Source: Parabacteroides goldsteinii (GTDB lineage: Bacteria; Bacteroidota; Bacteroidia; Bacteroidales; Tannerellaceae). Taken from it: 46,169 nt of DNA. Of the stretch, positions 33,270 to 42,557 are shown in pieces. The stretch lies in assembly GCF_015550595.1 (NCBI RefSeq), contig NZ_JADNBB010000038.1, positions 1 through 46,169 on the forward strand, read 5' to 3'. The notes below the pieces were generated by a model. That model was not told the DNA's origin, made no database searches, and was given only the letters and a program-made list of their open reading frames with translations. The first letter of the stretch is position 1, and every line of letters begins with the position of its first letter. The position numbers and the translations under genes are program-made.

Positions 33270-34577
33270 ATGACTTACGAAGAAACGCTTCACTATCTAT
33301 ATACAAGCATTCCGGTATTTCAGCACAGCGGAGCTTCCGCTTACAAGCCGGGATTAGACACCAGTATCGCACTGGACAACTATCTGGGTAATCCGCATAA
33401 AACCTATAAAACGATTCACGTAGCGGGGACAAACGGTAAAGGTTCCGTCAGCCACTTATTGGCCGCGATTCTCCGGCAGGCCGGATATAAAGTAGGACTT
33501 TTCACCTCTCCCCACCTGATTGATTTCCGCGAACGTATCCGCGTCAACGGAAAAATGATTCCACAGGAATATGTTGTAGATTTTGTTGAACGCCACCGTA
33601 GCACCTTCGAGCCTCTTCATCCCTCCTTCTTTGAACTGACTTCTACCATGGCTTTCGATTATTTCCGTGCCGAGAAGGTAGACTTCGCCGTTATTGAAGT
33701 CGGTATGGGCGGACGCCTGGACAGTACGAACATCATTACTCCGATTCTGAGCATCATAACGAACATCAGTCTCGACCATACCCAGTTTCTGGGCGACACG
33801 GTCGAGAAGATCGCTTTCGAAAAAGCGGGAATCATCAAACCGAATGTACCTGCATTGGTCGGAGAAGTGTATACTCACAGCGTGGCCAAAGTATTTTCCG
33901 AAGCAGCTGTCAAAAACGAGACACTGGTGTATTTTGCTTCTGAAGAGGATTTGCTCGGAGAGTCTTACCTGATGGATACCGGCGAATGGTACCTCGATTC
34001 TGTTGAATACGGACAATTGTTCGGAGAACTGGGCGGTGTAGTACAGGTAAGGAATGCAAAAACCGTATTGGCAGCCCTCAACCTGCTCGAAAGTGTGGGA
34101 GTCAATATTCCACAGGAAGCGGTGCGGGAAGGTTTCGAACGTGTGGTAGAACTGACCGGATTAATGGGACGTTGGCAGACCTTACAGGAAAAACCGAAGG
34201 TGATATGCGACACAGGCCATAACATAGGTGGCTGGGAATACCTGAATATACAACTGAATGAAGTAATAAAACATTCACGACAAACTCACATGATCGTCGG
34301 AATGGTAAACGACAAGGATATTAACGGCGTACTGGAACTGATGCCCAAAGACGCCTTCTATTATTTCACCCAGGCATCGGTTGCACGAGCCATGTCTGCC
34401 ACCGATTTTGCAGCGATGGCGGTTGGACACGGACTTAGCGGAGTTATCTGTGACAGCGTAGCCGATGCCGTTGCACGGGCTTTGGAACGGGCTCATGAAG
34501 AGGATACGATCTTTATCGGAGGAAGTACATTTATCGTAGCCGATGCACTCCCCCTCTTTAAGAAAGAAGACAAGTAA
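33270..34577 (+). CDS. folC: Bifunctional folylpolyglutamate synthase/dihydrofolate synthase
   Basis: This 435-residue Mur-ligase-like enzyme adds Glu to dihydropteroate and to folates. The ATP-binding loop is AGTNGKGSVSH (near 52-61), followed by GLFTSPHLIDFRERIRVNG, the DVVIEVGMGGRLDSTN-type region and SLDHTQFLGDT. The ATG at 33270 was chosen because the promoter box overlaps the upstream part of the open frame. The MFS transporter gene starts 24 bp downstream, so the two are probably cotranscribed. Confidence 0.95.
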   Translation: MTYEETLHYLYTSIPVFQHSGASAYKPGLDTSIALDNYLGNPHKTYKTIHVAGTNGKGSVSHLLAAILRQAGYKVGLFTSPHLIDFRERIRVNGKMIPQEYVVDFVERHRSTFEPLHPSFFELTSTMAFDYFRAEKVDFAVIEVGMGGRLDSTNIITPILSIITNISLDHTQFLGDTVEKIAFEKAGIIKPNVPALVGEVYTHSVAKVFSEAAVKNETLVYFASEEDLLGESYLMDTGEWYLDSVEYGQLFGELGGVVQVRNAKTVLAALNLLESVGVNIPQEAVREGFERVVELTGLMGRWQTLQEKPKVICDTGHNIGGWEYLNIQLNEVIKHSRQTHMIVGMVNDKDINGVLELMPKDAFYYFTQASVARAMSATDFAAMAVGHGLSGVICDSVADAVARALERAHEEDTIFIGGSTFIVADALPLFKKEDK

Positions 34578-34601
34578 TATAACTTAATTAAAACAAATAT
34601 C

Positions 34602-36011
34602 ATGATTGAACAAATTCACCAGAAACTGAGCGACTCAAAAGTCGCTCGATGGAGCGTACTCGCGCTCGTCGCATTTACCATGCTTTGCGGATATTTCCTC
34701 ACCGATGTGATGGCCCCGCTTAAACCGATGCTGGAAGAACAACTTTCCTGGAGCAGTACAGAATACGGCTTCTTCACAAGCGCCTATGGTTGGTTCAACG
34801 TTTTTCTTTTCATGTTGATCATCGGAGGGATCGTACTGGATAAGATGGGTGTCCGTTTTACCGGAGTCGGTGCCTGTGTATTAATGATCGTCGGTTGTTC
34901 ACTTAAATATTATGCAATCTCCGACTTCTTCACAATGGATGGTGAATTGTTCGGCTGGAAAGCCCAGGTAATGGTGGCTGCCCTCGGTTATGCAATCTTC
35001 GGTGTGGGTGTGGAAACAGCCGGAATCACTGTTTCCAAGATCATCGTACGATGGTTCAAAGGAAAAGAAATGGCATTGGCTATGGGGCTGGAAATGGCTA
35101 CGGCACGTCTGGGTACAGCATTGGCATTATCGATCACCGTTCCGGCAGCGAAGTTCTTCGGTAGCATCTCCGCTCCTATCCTGCTTTGCCTTTGTATGTT
35201 GTGTATCGGTCTGATCGCATTCCTTGTATTCTGTGTGATGGACCGCAAACTCGATAGTTCAATGGATGCAATGGAACAGGCTGAAGAGGAAGAACCGTTC
35301 CGTCTGAAAGATATCGTATTGATCGTTACCAACAAAGGTTTCTGGTTAGTCGCCCTGCTTTGCGTACTGTTCTATTCAGCCGTATTCCCCTTCCTGAAAT
35401 ATGCGACAGACCTAATGGTCAATAAATACAATGTAAGCCCCGATCTGGCGGGTAACATTCCTGCCATCCTGCCTTTCGGTACGATCCTGTTGACACCGTT
35501 CTTCGGAAACCTGTACGACCGTAAAGGAAAAGGAGCTACTATCATGATCTACGGTGCATTAATGCTGATAGGTGTTCATTTGCTGTTCACTTTGCCGATC
35601 CTCAACGAATGGTGGTTTGCTACCATCGTTATGGTCGTATTGGGTATTGCTTTCTCCCTGGTTCCGTCAGCCATGTGGCCTTCCGTTCCGAAGATCATCC
35701 CGGAAAAGCAGTTGGGTACGGCTTATGCCCTGATCTTCTGGGTTCAGAATATCGGATTAAGTATGGTTCCACTTCTGATCGGATGGGTATTGGATACCTA
35801 TTGCAAGATCGACAACGGTACGGGAAAGCCGGCCTACGATTATACGCTGCCAATGGCAATCTTTACCTGTTTCGGTGTGTTGGCATTGATCATCGCTTTA
35901 CTGTTAAAGCGTGAAGATAAGATCAAACATTACGGTCTGGAACAACCCAATATCCAGAGCGATGCCGATAAAGCACGTATCCTCGCAGAAGAAACGATTG
36001 CAGAGCCTTAA
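34602..36011 (+). CDS. MFS transporter, MFSD1-like
   Basis: This is a 469-residue major facilitator with about 12 membrane helices and a charged central loop (MDAMEQAEEEEPFRLKD, near 225). Helix 3-4 and the C-terminal half look similar to animal MFSD1: 'FYSAVFPFLKYATDL' and 'MWPSVPKIIPEKQLGTAYAL' followed by 'WVQNIGLS' correspond to MFSD1 segments as I remember them. MFSD1 carries dipeptides across the lysosomal membrane, so dipeptide uptake is a candidate function here (inference). It is downstream of folC in the same operon, but nothing in the sequence indicates folate transport. A strong bidirectional terminator follows. Confidence 0.88.
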   Translation: MIEQIHQKLSDSKVARWSVLALVAFTMLCGYFLTDVMAPLKPMLEEQLSWSSTEYGFFTSAYGWFNVFLFMLIIGGIVLDKMGVRFTGVGACVLMIVGCSLKYYAISDFFTMDGELFGWKAQVMVAALGYAIFGVGVETAGITVSKIIVRWFKGKEMALAMGLEMATARLGTALALSITVPAAKFFGSISAPILLCLCMLCIGLIAFLVFCVMDRKLDSSMDAMEQAEEEEPFRLKDIVLIVTNKGFWLVALLCVLFYSAVFPFLKYATDLMVNKYNVSPDLAGNIPAILPFGTILLTPFFGNLYDRKGKGATIMIYGALMLIGVHLLFTLPILNEWWFATIVMVVLGIAFSLVPSAMWPSVPKIIPEKQLGTAYALIFWVQNIGLSMVPLLIGWVLDTYCKIDNGTGKPAYDYTLPMAIFTCFGVLALIIALLLKREDKIKHYGLEQPNIQSDADKARILAEETIAEP

Positions 36012-36029
36012 TGAACTAAGGTAATCATA

Positions 36030-36079
36030 AAAAAGTCCCGGTATTTTCTTCTGCGAGTAAAATACCGGGACTTTTTTTT
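36030..36079. terminator. Bidirectional terminator between the MFS and acyltransferase genes
   Basis: AGTCCCGGTATTTT (36034-36047) pairs with AAAATACCGGGACT (36059-36072), with A and T runs on the two outer sides. It separates convergent genes. Confidence 0.92.
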
Positions 36080-36101
36080 ATACTAAAACACTTCCATTAT
36101 C

Positions 36102-37193
36102 TTAATCTCCGATTATCCATTTACTACCGGGTAAGAACGAAAGAATCTTTGTCGTTACATAACAGCTGACGAAAGTACTCACAGCAATGCTGGGTATGGC
36201 GGCAACAGTCGGCAATGCCAAAGTTTGCTTGAACACCGTTACCCATAATCCGAGCCAGAATATATGCATAAGGTACATACCATAGCTGAGTTTCGACATT
36301 TCTGTTATCAGCTTTGGAGCCTTCAGACGGTCTATACATGTGAACATAAGGAATGTACCCGCGGTAAGAAGCACACAGTTGATCGTACAGAAAGCCCATC
36401 CTATTTCTATTACGGGAGTAATATGAAGTTCTCCGGGTATAGCCTGGATATAGAACGAATAGATGGTCAATGCAGCCCCTACGACCATCAGGATGAATCC
36501 TATGGCAAGACGTTTGGAGCGATCCCAGGTAAGATGAACACGTATGTAATGTGCCAGAACAAGATATCCCAGATAACCGGAGAAGTACCACAACATATGG
36601 TATTCGTTCCAGAAACACTGCCCCCACACTTCACCGCACCAGCGGTTGAGATACGGTATACATGTCGTTAACAGGAACAGTCCGATAAAGAAGCGTTCTT
36701 CCTTCGCCGTAGCTTTACTCAGCCAGGGTGATATGATAGGTATAAAGAGATAAAGGCTGATCAGAGGATACATAAACCATAAGTGCCCGGCCAACGTAGG
36801 GAAATTCAGCAATATTCGCGATAAATCCTTTATTGACGTTTCTCCATCTATCTGCCCCCACAACATAGGCAAAGTACTGTATAATATCATGAATATGAAA
36901 AATGGCGGCAGGATACGGATACAACGCTGGCGGTAAAATTGCCACATAGTCTGTCCCTCCTTCATCGGTGCCAGAAGAAAGGCGGAGACAATCATAAACA
37001 GGGGAACTGCCATACGTGAGAAACCGTCATACACAGCCACCCACAGCCGGTCTGCCTCATTAGCTAAAAAGGATTGCGGCCCCGCCATGTCTGTGGATCC
37101 GGGAGCACCATAAAAATTTTCACTGGCGTGAACGACCATAACAAGGAAGCAGGCAAACACGCGTACATAGTCTAAAAAAACGATTCGTTTCAT
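36102..37193 (-). CDS. Acyltransferase 3 family membrane protein
   Basis: This is a 363-residue integral membrane protein with about ten helices. It has the family N-terminus KRIVFLDYVRVFACFLVMVVHAS, including the conserved Arg and His, followed by FSRMAVPLFMIVSAFLL. Relatives transfer acetyl or other acyl groups to cell-surface glycans; the acceptor is unknown and no glycan genes are adjacent. It is a single gene; a TTG-18 bp-TATCTTCG promoter lies at 37261-37233. Confidence 0.88.
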   Translation of the reverse strand: MKRIVFLDYVRVFACFLVMVVHASENFYGAPGSTDMAGPQSFLANEADRLWVAVYDGFSRMAVPLFMIVSAFLLAPMKEGQTMWQFYRQRCIRILPPFFIFMILYSTLPMLWGQIDGETSIKDLSRILLNFPTLAGHLWFMYPLISLYLFIPIISPWLSKATAKEERFFIGLFLLTTCIPYLNRWCGEVWGQCFWNEYHMLWYFSGYLGYLVLAHYIRVHLTWDRSKRLAIGFILMVVGAALTIYSFYIQAIPGELHITPVIEIGWAFCTINCVLLTAGTFLMFTCIDRLKAPKLITEMSKLSYGMYLMHIFWLGLWVTVFKQTLALPTVAAIPSIAVSTFVSCYVTTKILSFLPGSKWIIGD

Positions 37194-37232
37194 TTTCTTG
37201 AATTTGTCGATTAGAATTAAATTAGCACGCGG

Positions 37233-37261
37233 CGAAGATAATCAATATTTCGAGAAATCAA
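37233..37261 (-). promoter_or_regulatory. Promoter of the acyltransferase gene
   Basis: On the minus strand TTG (37261-37259) is followed after 18 bp by TATCTTCG (37240-37233), one mismatch to TAnnTTTG, 39 nt from the ATG. Confidence 0.45.
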
Positions 37262-37344
37262 CGCTTCCTTATTTCCAAAAAAGAATAATAAAGCCATCCC
37301 TAACACATCACCTATATGAACGACACAAAACCAAGCAAAACAAC

Positions 37345-37375
37345 TTGCTTATAAAGATTATTTTGTCTACGTTTG
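37345..37375 (+). promoter_or_regulatory. Promoter of the ispE operon
   Basis: TTG at 37345-37347, then 20 bp, then TACGTTTG (37368-37375), an exact Bacteroidetes-type pair. The ATG follows 30 nt later. Confidence 0.7.
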
Positions 37376-37405
37376 TCTACAAAACATAATTAAAAAACTC
37401 TATCT

Positions 37406-38215
37406 ATGATTTGTTTTCCTAATGCCAAAATAAACCTGGGTCTAAACGTCGTCAATAAGCGACCGGACGGTTATCATAATATTGAAACTGTATTCTATCC
37501 CATACCCGTGAAAGACGCACTTGAAATAGTAAGTGCGAATGAGTTATCTTTCACCCAAACCGGCATACAAGTAGATGCCCCTATGGAAAAGAACCTGGTA
37601 ATAAAAGCATTGAACCTGCTTAAAACCCAATATGATATTCCGGCTTTGGAAGTCCATTTACTGAAAGCAATCCCTTTCGGTGCCGGGCTAGGCGGAGGAT
37701 CGGCTGATGCCGCTTTCATGTTGAAACTGTTGAATGACTTCTGTCAGTTGAATATACAACCGGAAGAACTGGAGAAGTTAGCAGCGACCATCGGTGCCGA
37801 CTGTCCTTTCTTTATCCGTAACACACCTGTCTTTGCTACAGGTACGGGAAATATTTTTGAACCTGTCGAGCTATCGTTGAAAGATTATCATCTCTGTCTG
37901 GTAAAACCCGATGTAGCGGTATCCACTCCCGAAGCCTATTCACTGGTCACACCGGCAGCCCCGGCTCAATCTCTTAAGGAGATTATAAACAGGCCCGTTT
38001 CCGAATGGAAAAAGTTGATGATAAACGATTTTGAACAAAGCGTATTCACCAAACATCCGGTTATCGGACAAATCAAAGAAACGCTTTACCAGGCGGGGGC
38101 CGTATATGCATCTATGTCCGGGTCAGGCTCTTCCGTATTCGGACTGTTTGAAAATCCGATTCACCTGAAAGAGCAGTTTTCCGGTTGCTTTGTCTGGGAG
38201 GGGCAATTAACATGA
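37406..38215 (+). CDS. ispE: 4-diphosphocytidyl-2-C-methyl-D-erythritol kinase
   Basis: This 269-residue GHMP kinase phosphorylates 4-diphosphocytidyl-2-C-methylerythritol in the non-mevalonate isoprenoid pathway. Motif 1 is FPNAKINLGLNV, the ATP loop is IPFGAGLGGGSADAAF, and motif 3 is MSGSGSSVFGLF. It is the first gene of an operon: the stop overlaps the ATG of the methyltransferase gene by 4 nt. Length and motifs are standard. Confidence 0.96.
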   Translation: MICFPNAKINLGLNVVNKRPDGYHNIETVFYPIPVKDALEIVSANELSFTQTGIQVDAPMEKNLVIKALNLLKTQYDIPALEVHLLKAIPFGAGLGGGSADAAFMLKLLNDFCQLNIQPEELEKLAATIGADCPFFIRNTPVFATGTGNIFEPVELSLKDYHLCLVKPDVAVSTPEAYSLVTPAAPAQSLKEIINRPVSEWKKLMINDFEQSVFTKHPVIGQIKETLYQAGAVYASMSGSGSSVFGLFENPIHLKEQFSGCFVWEGQLT

Positions 38216-38790
38216 ATAAAATAGCCGGTTTCTTCGATGCCCTGGCCGATCGGTGGGACGAACTTTGTTACCATGATCCCGAAAAGATCACTTATATACT
38301 GGAACATACCACCTTGCATAAAGGGCTGAAGATATTAGATGTGGGATGCGGAACAGGTATACTGGAACAATATCTGCTTACTTATTCCCCTGCCCATATC
38401 ACAGGGATAGATATTTCTCCCCGGATGATCGAGCAGGCCCGCTATAAATATGGGGTGGATACGGTCGATTTCCGCTGTATGGATGTGTTGGATCTGAAAG
38501 ATGAACAGTTCGACTTCATCATAGCCTACAGTGTATTTCCTCATTTTGAACAGCCGGAAAAACTGATCGCCCATCTGGCCGGATTGCTTGTTCCCGGTGG
38601 GGAGCTCGTGATCTGCCATAGCGAAGGACGCGAATCGATCAACGGGCACCACAACAAACAAGCCAACCGGATTTCATTCGGTCTGCCTCCCGTACGGGAA
38701 GTAGCCGCAATGATGGAACCGTTCTTCCATATACAGGATATGGAAGATACCGACAATCTTTTCCTGGTCAGTGGCATACGCAATCAATAA
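38212..38790 (+). CDS. Class I SAM-dependent methyltransferase
   Basis: This is a 192-residue methyltransferase with the SAM-binding motif LKILDVGCGTGILEQYL, the acidic GIDISPRM strand and a DFIIAYSVFPHF motif IV. The start at 38212 (MNKIAGFF) overlaps the ispE stop by 4 nt; the frame is open slightly further upstream but the overlapping ATG is preferred. The substrate is not predictable. The S9 peptidase gene follows after 11 bp. Confidence 0.9.
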   Translation: MNKIAGFFDALADRWDELCYHDPEKITYILEHTTLHKGLKILDVGCGTGILEQYLLTYSPAHITGIDISPRMIEQARYKYGVDTVDFRCMDVLDLKDEQFDFIIAYSVFPHFEQPEKLIAHLAGLLVPGGELVICHSEGRESINGHHNKQANRISFGLPPVREVAAMMEPFFHIQDMEDTDNLFLVSGIRNQ

Positions 38791-38801
38791 ACACAAGTTA
38801 T

Positions 38802-41294
38802 ATGAATAAATGTACCTACCTTCTCTCTGCAATGCTTTTCTCCGCCTTTACCTTACAAGCGACAGAAGATATAAAAGTAATGCAGTTCCTGCACGCCGGT
38901 CCTATTCCGGTGAACAAACCGATCATGGCCGACAGCCTGAATGTGAACGGTAAACCTTTTGAGATAAAGAATCTGCTCAAATCGACTGTGCCTTTCAACC
39001 GGGCCTTGTCGAATGCAACTGTTCTGGATGCCGATACAGCCGGAATGGTCCGTTTCAAAGCTCCGGAAAAGGGATATGCACTTCACCTTTTCTCGTTCTA
39101 TCTGAACAGTGACCGGTATACTAAAGGGACACTGGAAGTTTCCGGTCCCGGCTCATTCGACGTGTATGTAAACAACAAGCCGGTAAGTGCCACTTCCGAA
39201 TTAACGATGGAACCCCACCGGTATGAAGTTGTGATCAAATACCTGGCAGCCGAGAACGACACCTGTCCTCCTACCTTAAAAGCGATCTATAAAAGCGGTG
39301 AAAAGGCCGAAGTCATTGCATCCCTCAATTCAGAGAAACGTTATACTTCGCGTGACGTTCTGGAAGGAACAAACTTCCGTGGAGCCAGTGTTTCACCCAA
39401 CGGGAAATATGTATTGGTCAAATACTATACCCGTCTGGAAGGTGGCAAAAGTGAATCTTTCGCCCAATTGCGCGATGCTTCAACCGGACGTATCCTCTTG
39501 CAGGATAAAGGATTTATAATGGAAGCCAGCTGGATGCCGACAAGTAATAAGATGTATTTCACACGTACAGGCTCAACAGGAAAAGAGTTGGTTGCCGTCG
39601 ATCCCGCCACTATGCAGGAAGAAATACTGGCAAACAATTTGCCGGAAGGTAGTTTCAGCTTCACGCCTGACGAAAAAAGCCTCCTTTTCACCATACAGGA
39701 AGAAGGTCCGAAGGATGGCCCCGACATGCTCCGTATCCTCGAACCCAACGACCGTCTGCCGGGTTTCCGCAACCGTTACTTCATCTGGCGGTATGACCTG
39801 CAATCCGGTTTGTACGAACAGTTGACATTCGGGCACAACAGCACTTACATCAACGATGTAAGTCCGGATAGCCGTTACCTGCTGTTCAGTACCAGCGAAC
39901 AGGATTACACCTCTTTGCCTTTCTCCAGCAATTCCCTTTATAAACTCGACTTACAGACAATGGCGGTCGACACCATCTGGGAAAAGGCCAAATACGTAAA
40001 TGGCGGTTCTTTCTCTCCCGATGGGAAACAGTTGTTGGTTAGTGGTTCGGGAAATGCTTTCGGTGGAATCGGATTAAATATTAAGGAAGGGCAAATCTCA
40101 AATACATACGACGGACAATTGTTCCTCTATGACCCGGCCACCCGGAAAGCGACGGCCCTGACCAAAGACTTCGATCCGAACGTAACAAATGCCGTCTGGA
40201 ACAAATACGACGGTCAAATCTATATGCAGACGGAAGATCAGGATTACCTGCGTATTTATACCTGCAATCCTTCAAACGGAAAAATCAAGCAACTGAATAC
40301 TTCTGAGGATGTAGTCTATAACTATTCATTAGCGGAAACGGCCCCGGTCATGTACTATTACGGACAAAGCGTTTCCAACGCCAATCGACTGTATGCCTTT
40401 GATTTGAAAAACGGGAAGAGCCGTCTGATCTATGACCTGTCTGCCGAAAAGCTGAAAGACATCAAATTGGGAGAAGTACACGACTGGAACTTCACCTCTG
40501 CCGAAGGTTCAACTATCCAGGGACGGTATTACCTGCCACCGAACTTCGATCCGTCAAAGAAATATCCGATGATCGTTTACTATTACGGTGGCACATCCCC
40601 GACAAACCGTGCTTTAGAGTTCAGCTACTCCATGCACATGTACGCAGCATTAGGCTACGTTGTCTACACGCTTAATCCGAGCGGGACAACCGGTTTCGGA
40701 CAAGAATTTGCCGCCCGCCACGTTAATGCCTGGGGAAAAGTAACAGCCGAAGAAATTATCCGCGGTACGGAATTATTCTGTAAAGAACATTCCTTCGTAA
40801 ATCCTAAAAAGATTGGTTGTGCAGGAGCCAGTTACGGTGGTTTTATGACACAATATCTACAAACACGTACCGATCTGTTTGCGGCAGCAGTCAGCCATGC
40901 CGGTATCAGTGCTCTGAGCAGTTACTGGGGAGAAGGTTATTGGGGATATGGCTATTGCTCGGTTGCCAATACAGGGACTTATCCGTGGAATAATCCGGAG
41001 TTCTTTACCAAACAGAGTCCGTTGTTCAATGCCGATAAGATAAAGACTCCTCTCCTGTTACTTCACGGTAATGCGGACACCAATGTCCCTATCGGTGAAA
41101 GTATCCAGATGTTCCTGGCATTAAAAATGCTCGGTAAGACAGTCGAATTTATCCAGGTAGACGGTGAAAACCACGGAGTTGTCGACTATAAAAAACGTCT
41201 TGAATGGCAGAACACGATCTTCAGTTGGTTCGCCAAATGGCTGAAGGATGAACCGGAATGGTGGGATGCGATGTATCCGGAAAGAAATTTATAA
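38802..41294 (+). CDS. S9 family peptidase (prolyl oligopeptidase/acylaminoacyl-peptidase-like)
   Basis: This 830-residue secreted serine peptidase has its signal peptide ending near LQA|TEDI, the one clear exception to the Gln +1 pattern in this window. A beta-propeller with PD40-like blades (SPNGKYVLVKYYTRL; SFSPDGKQLLVSGSG) is followed by the hydrolase domain. The catalytic triad is Ser at about 677 (GASYGG), Asp at about 759 (HGNADTNVP) and His at about 791 (ENHGV). Residues 1-190 form an additional N-terminal domain before the propeller. It is the third gene of the ispE operon and probably degrades peptides in the periplasm. It differs from the DPP-type enzyme at 3590, so specificities are probably complementary. 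Confidence 0.92.
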   Translation: MNKCTYLLSAMLFSAFTLQATEDIKVMQFLHAGPIPVNKPIMADSLNVNGKPFEIKNLLKSTVPFNRALSNATVLDADTAGMVRFKAPEKGYALHLFSFYLNSDRYTKGTLEVSGPGSFDVYVNNKPVSATSELTMEPHRYEVVIKYLAAENDTCPPTLKAIYKSGEKAEVIASLNSEKRYTSRDVLEGTNFRGASVSPNGKYVLVKYYTRLEGGKSESFAQLRDASTGRILLQDKGFIMEASWMPTSNKMYFTRTGSTGKELVAVDPATMQEEILANNLPEGSFSFTPDEKSLLFTIQEEGPKDGPDMLRILEPNDRLPGFRNRYFIWRYDLQSGLYEQLTFGHNSTYINDVSPDSRYLLFSTSEQDYTSLPFSSNSLYKLDLQTMAVDTIWEKAKYVNGGSFSPDGKQLLVSGSGNAFGGIGLNIKEGQISNTYDGQLFLYDPATRKATALTKDFDPNVTNAVWNKYDGQIYMQTEDQDYLRIYTCNPSNGKIKQLNTSEDVVYNYSLAETAPVMYYYGQSVSNANRLYAFDLKNGKSRLIYDLSAEKLKDIKLGEVHDWNFTSAEGSTIQGRYYLPPNFDPSKKYPMIVYYYGGTSPTNRALEFSYSMHMYAALGYVVYTLNPSGTTGFGQEFAARHVNAWGKVTAEEIIRGTELFCKEHSFVNPKKIGCAGASYGGFMTQYLQTRTDLFAAAVSHAGISALSSYWGEGYWGYGYCSVANTGTYPWNNPEFFTKQSPLFNADKIKTPLLLLHGNADTNVPIGESIQMFLALKMLGKTVEFIQVDGENHGVVDYKKRLEWQNTIFSWFAKWLKDEPEWWDAMYPERNL

Positions 41295-41310
41295 TAAATA
41301 GAACACCATA

Positions 41311-41352
41311 AAAAAGAAAGGGAGTGCCGGTAAACCGGTCACTCCTTTCTTC
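41311..41352. terminator. Terminator between the S9 peptidase and mdh genes
   Basis: AAGAAAGG...CCGG and CCGG...CCTTTCTT form an imperfect 17-bp stem with a single-base bulge on each side and a short loop. It lies between convergent genes. Confidence 0.75.
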
Positions 41353-41374
41353 GTATATAATATTAAGAAACTGC

Positions 41375-42376
41375 TTATTTAATATGTGGGTTTAATGTAT
41401 GCCACAAATGAATTTCAGGGATAATACCCATACCGATCACTTCGTCACGCAACTTACTCAAGTGTACATAACTTTCCGCCAGTTCTGCATTTTCTTTCGG
41501 CGTACCTTCTACTTCTTTATAGAAAATACCGTCTTTGGTAATTTCTGTTTCCATAGCCATCATGATATGATCGAATTTACCGGTATGCACATAAGTTCCG
41601 GCAGGCCAACGGAAAGATTCACCACCCATAGCGGCACGGATCATTTCGATTGACAGGTAAGACGGGCTCTGGAACGAAGAGCGGCCACGAAGTTCGATGA
41701 TGCGTTTTCCTCCTTGTATCACTTTTACCTTCAGGTCTTCCCACTGTTCGTCAGTCAGTTCGGGAGTACCGATCAGATCCAGTAGCGGTTTGCCGTCGAC
41801 AGTCGCAGTAGATGCAAAAACAGCCATTTGTTCGCCATGTCCTCCATAGGTACGACATCCTTTCACCAGGTTTTGACGAATACCGAAATGTTGTGCCAGT
41901 ACTGTTTGCAAACGTGTACTGTCCAAAGCAGCCAACGTACTCACCTGTGAAGGTTTCAGGCCGGAATATAACAAGGTAATCAATCCGGTAATATCGGCCG
42001 GATTAAAGATCACTACCACATGCTTTACATCCGGGCAATAAGAGCGTATATCTTTACCGAACTGGGCTGCAATTTCGGCATTACCTTTCAGTAAATCTTC
42101 GCGGGTCATACCTGCTTTACGGGCTGCACCACCGGATGAAACGACATATTTAGCACCTCTTAATGCCTCGCTGATATCAGAAGTGTAAGTAATATTGGCA
42201 TATTCAAATCCGGATTGGAACATTTCTTCTGCTACACCTTCCAGAGCCGGAGCAAAAGGATCATAAAGACAAATATTAGAGGTTAACCCCATCATTAAAG
42301 CTGTTTGGGCCATGTTAGAACCGATCATACCTGCTGCACCTACAATGGTCAGCTTTTCGTCTGTTAATGCTTTCAT
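41375..42376 (-). CDS. mdh: Malate dehydrogenase
   Basis: This 333-residue NAD-dependent malate dehydrogenase of the lactate/malate dehydrogenase superfamily acts in the reductive branch to fumarate and succinate. It has the NAD loop IVGAAGMIGSNM (11-22), the strand-ending acidic residue in ICLYDPFAP, the substrate-binding region with VIFNPADITGL and STRL, and the catalytic His in TYGGHGEQM. Sequence flow resembles the Porphyromonas gingivalis enzyme as I know it. It is a single gene with a clear promoter and a leader of about 85 nt. Confidence 0.93.
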   Translation of the reverse strand: MKALTDEKLTIVGAAGMIGSNMAQTALMMGLTSNICLYDPFAPALEGVAEEMFQSGFEYANITYTSDISEALRGAKYVVSSGGAARKAGMTREDLLKGNAEIAAQFGKDIRSYCPDVKHVVVIFNPADITGLITLLYSGLKPSQVSTLAALDSTRLQTVLAQHFGIRQNLVKGCRTYGGHGEQMAVFASTATVDGKPLLDLIGTPELTDEQWEDLKVKVIQGGKRIIELRGRSSFQSPSYLSIEMIRAAMGGESFRWPAGTYVHTGKFDHIMMAMETEITKDGIFYKEVEGTPKENAELAESYVHLSKLRDEVIGMGIIPEIHLWHTLNPHIK

Positions 42377-42467
42377 ACTGTATTGTTTTTAATAATTGTG
42401 TTTGCCAGGATAACACATATCTTATTGATAATGTTTGCTGTTTCACTTATATTTTTCTTTTCGGCTA

Positions 42468-42499
42468 CAAAGGTAAAGGATCCTTTTTTTATATACCAA
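42468..42499 (-). promoter_or_regulatory. Promoter of mdh
   Basis: On the minus strand TTG (42499-42497) precedes TACCTTTG (42475-42468) by 21 bp, a good Bacteroidetes promoter, 91 nt from the ATG, giving a long untranslated leader. Confidence 0.65.
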
Positions 42500-42545
42500 T
42501 CATTAAATTCTATCCCCTATAAGCTAAAGTTATACCCCAAATGTC

Positions 42546-42553
42546 TACCTTTG
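42546..42553 (+). promoter_or_regulatory. -7 promoter box of the YgiQ gene, next to the ATG
   Basis: TACCTTTG is an exact -7 box ending only 4 nt before the ATG at 42558, so the transcript may start at or very near the start codon (leaderless). No TTG -33 is apparent. Confidence 0.5.
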
Positions 42554-42557
42554 CAAC

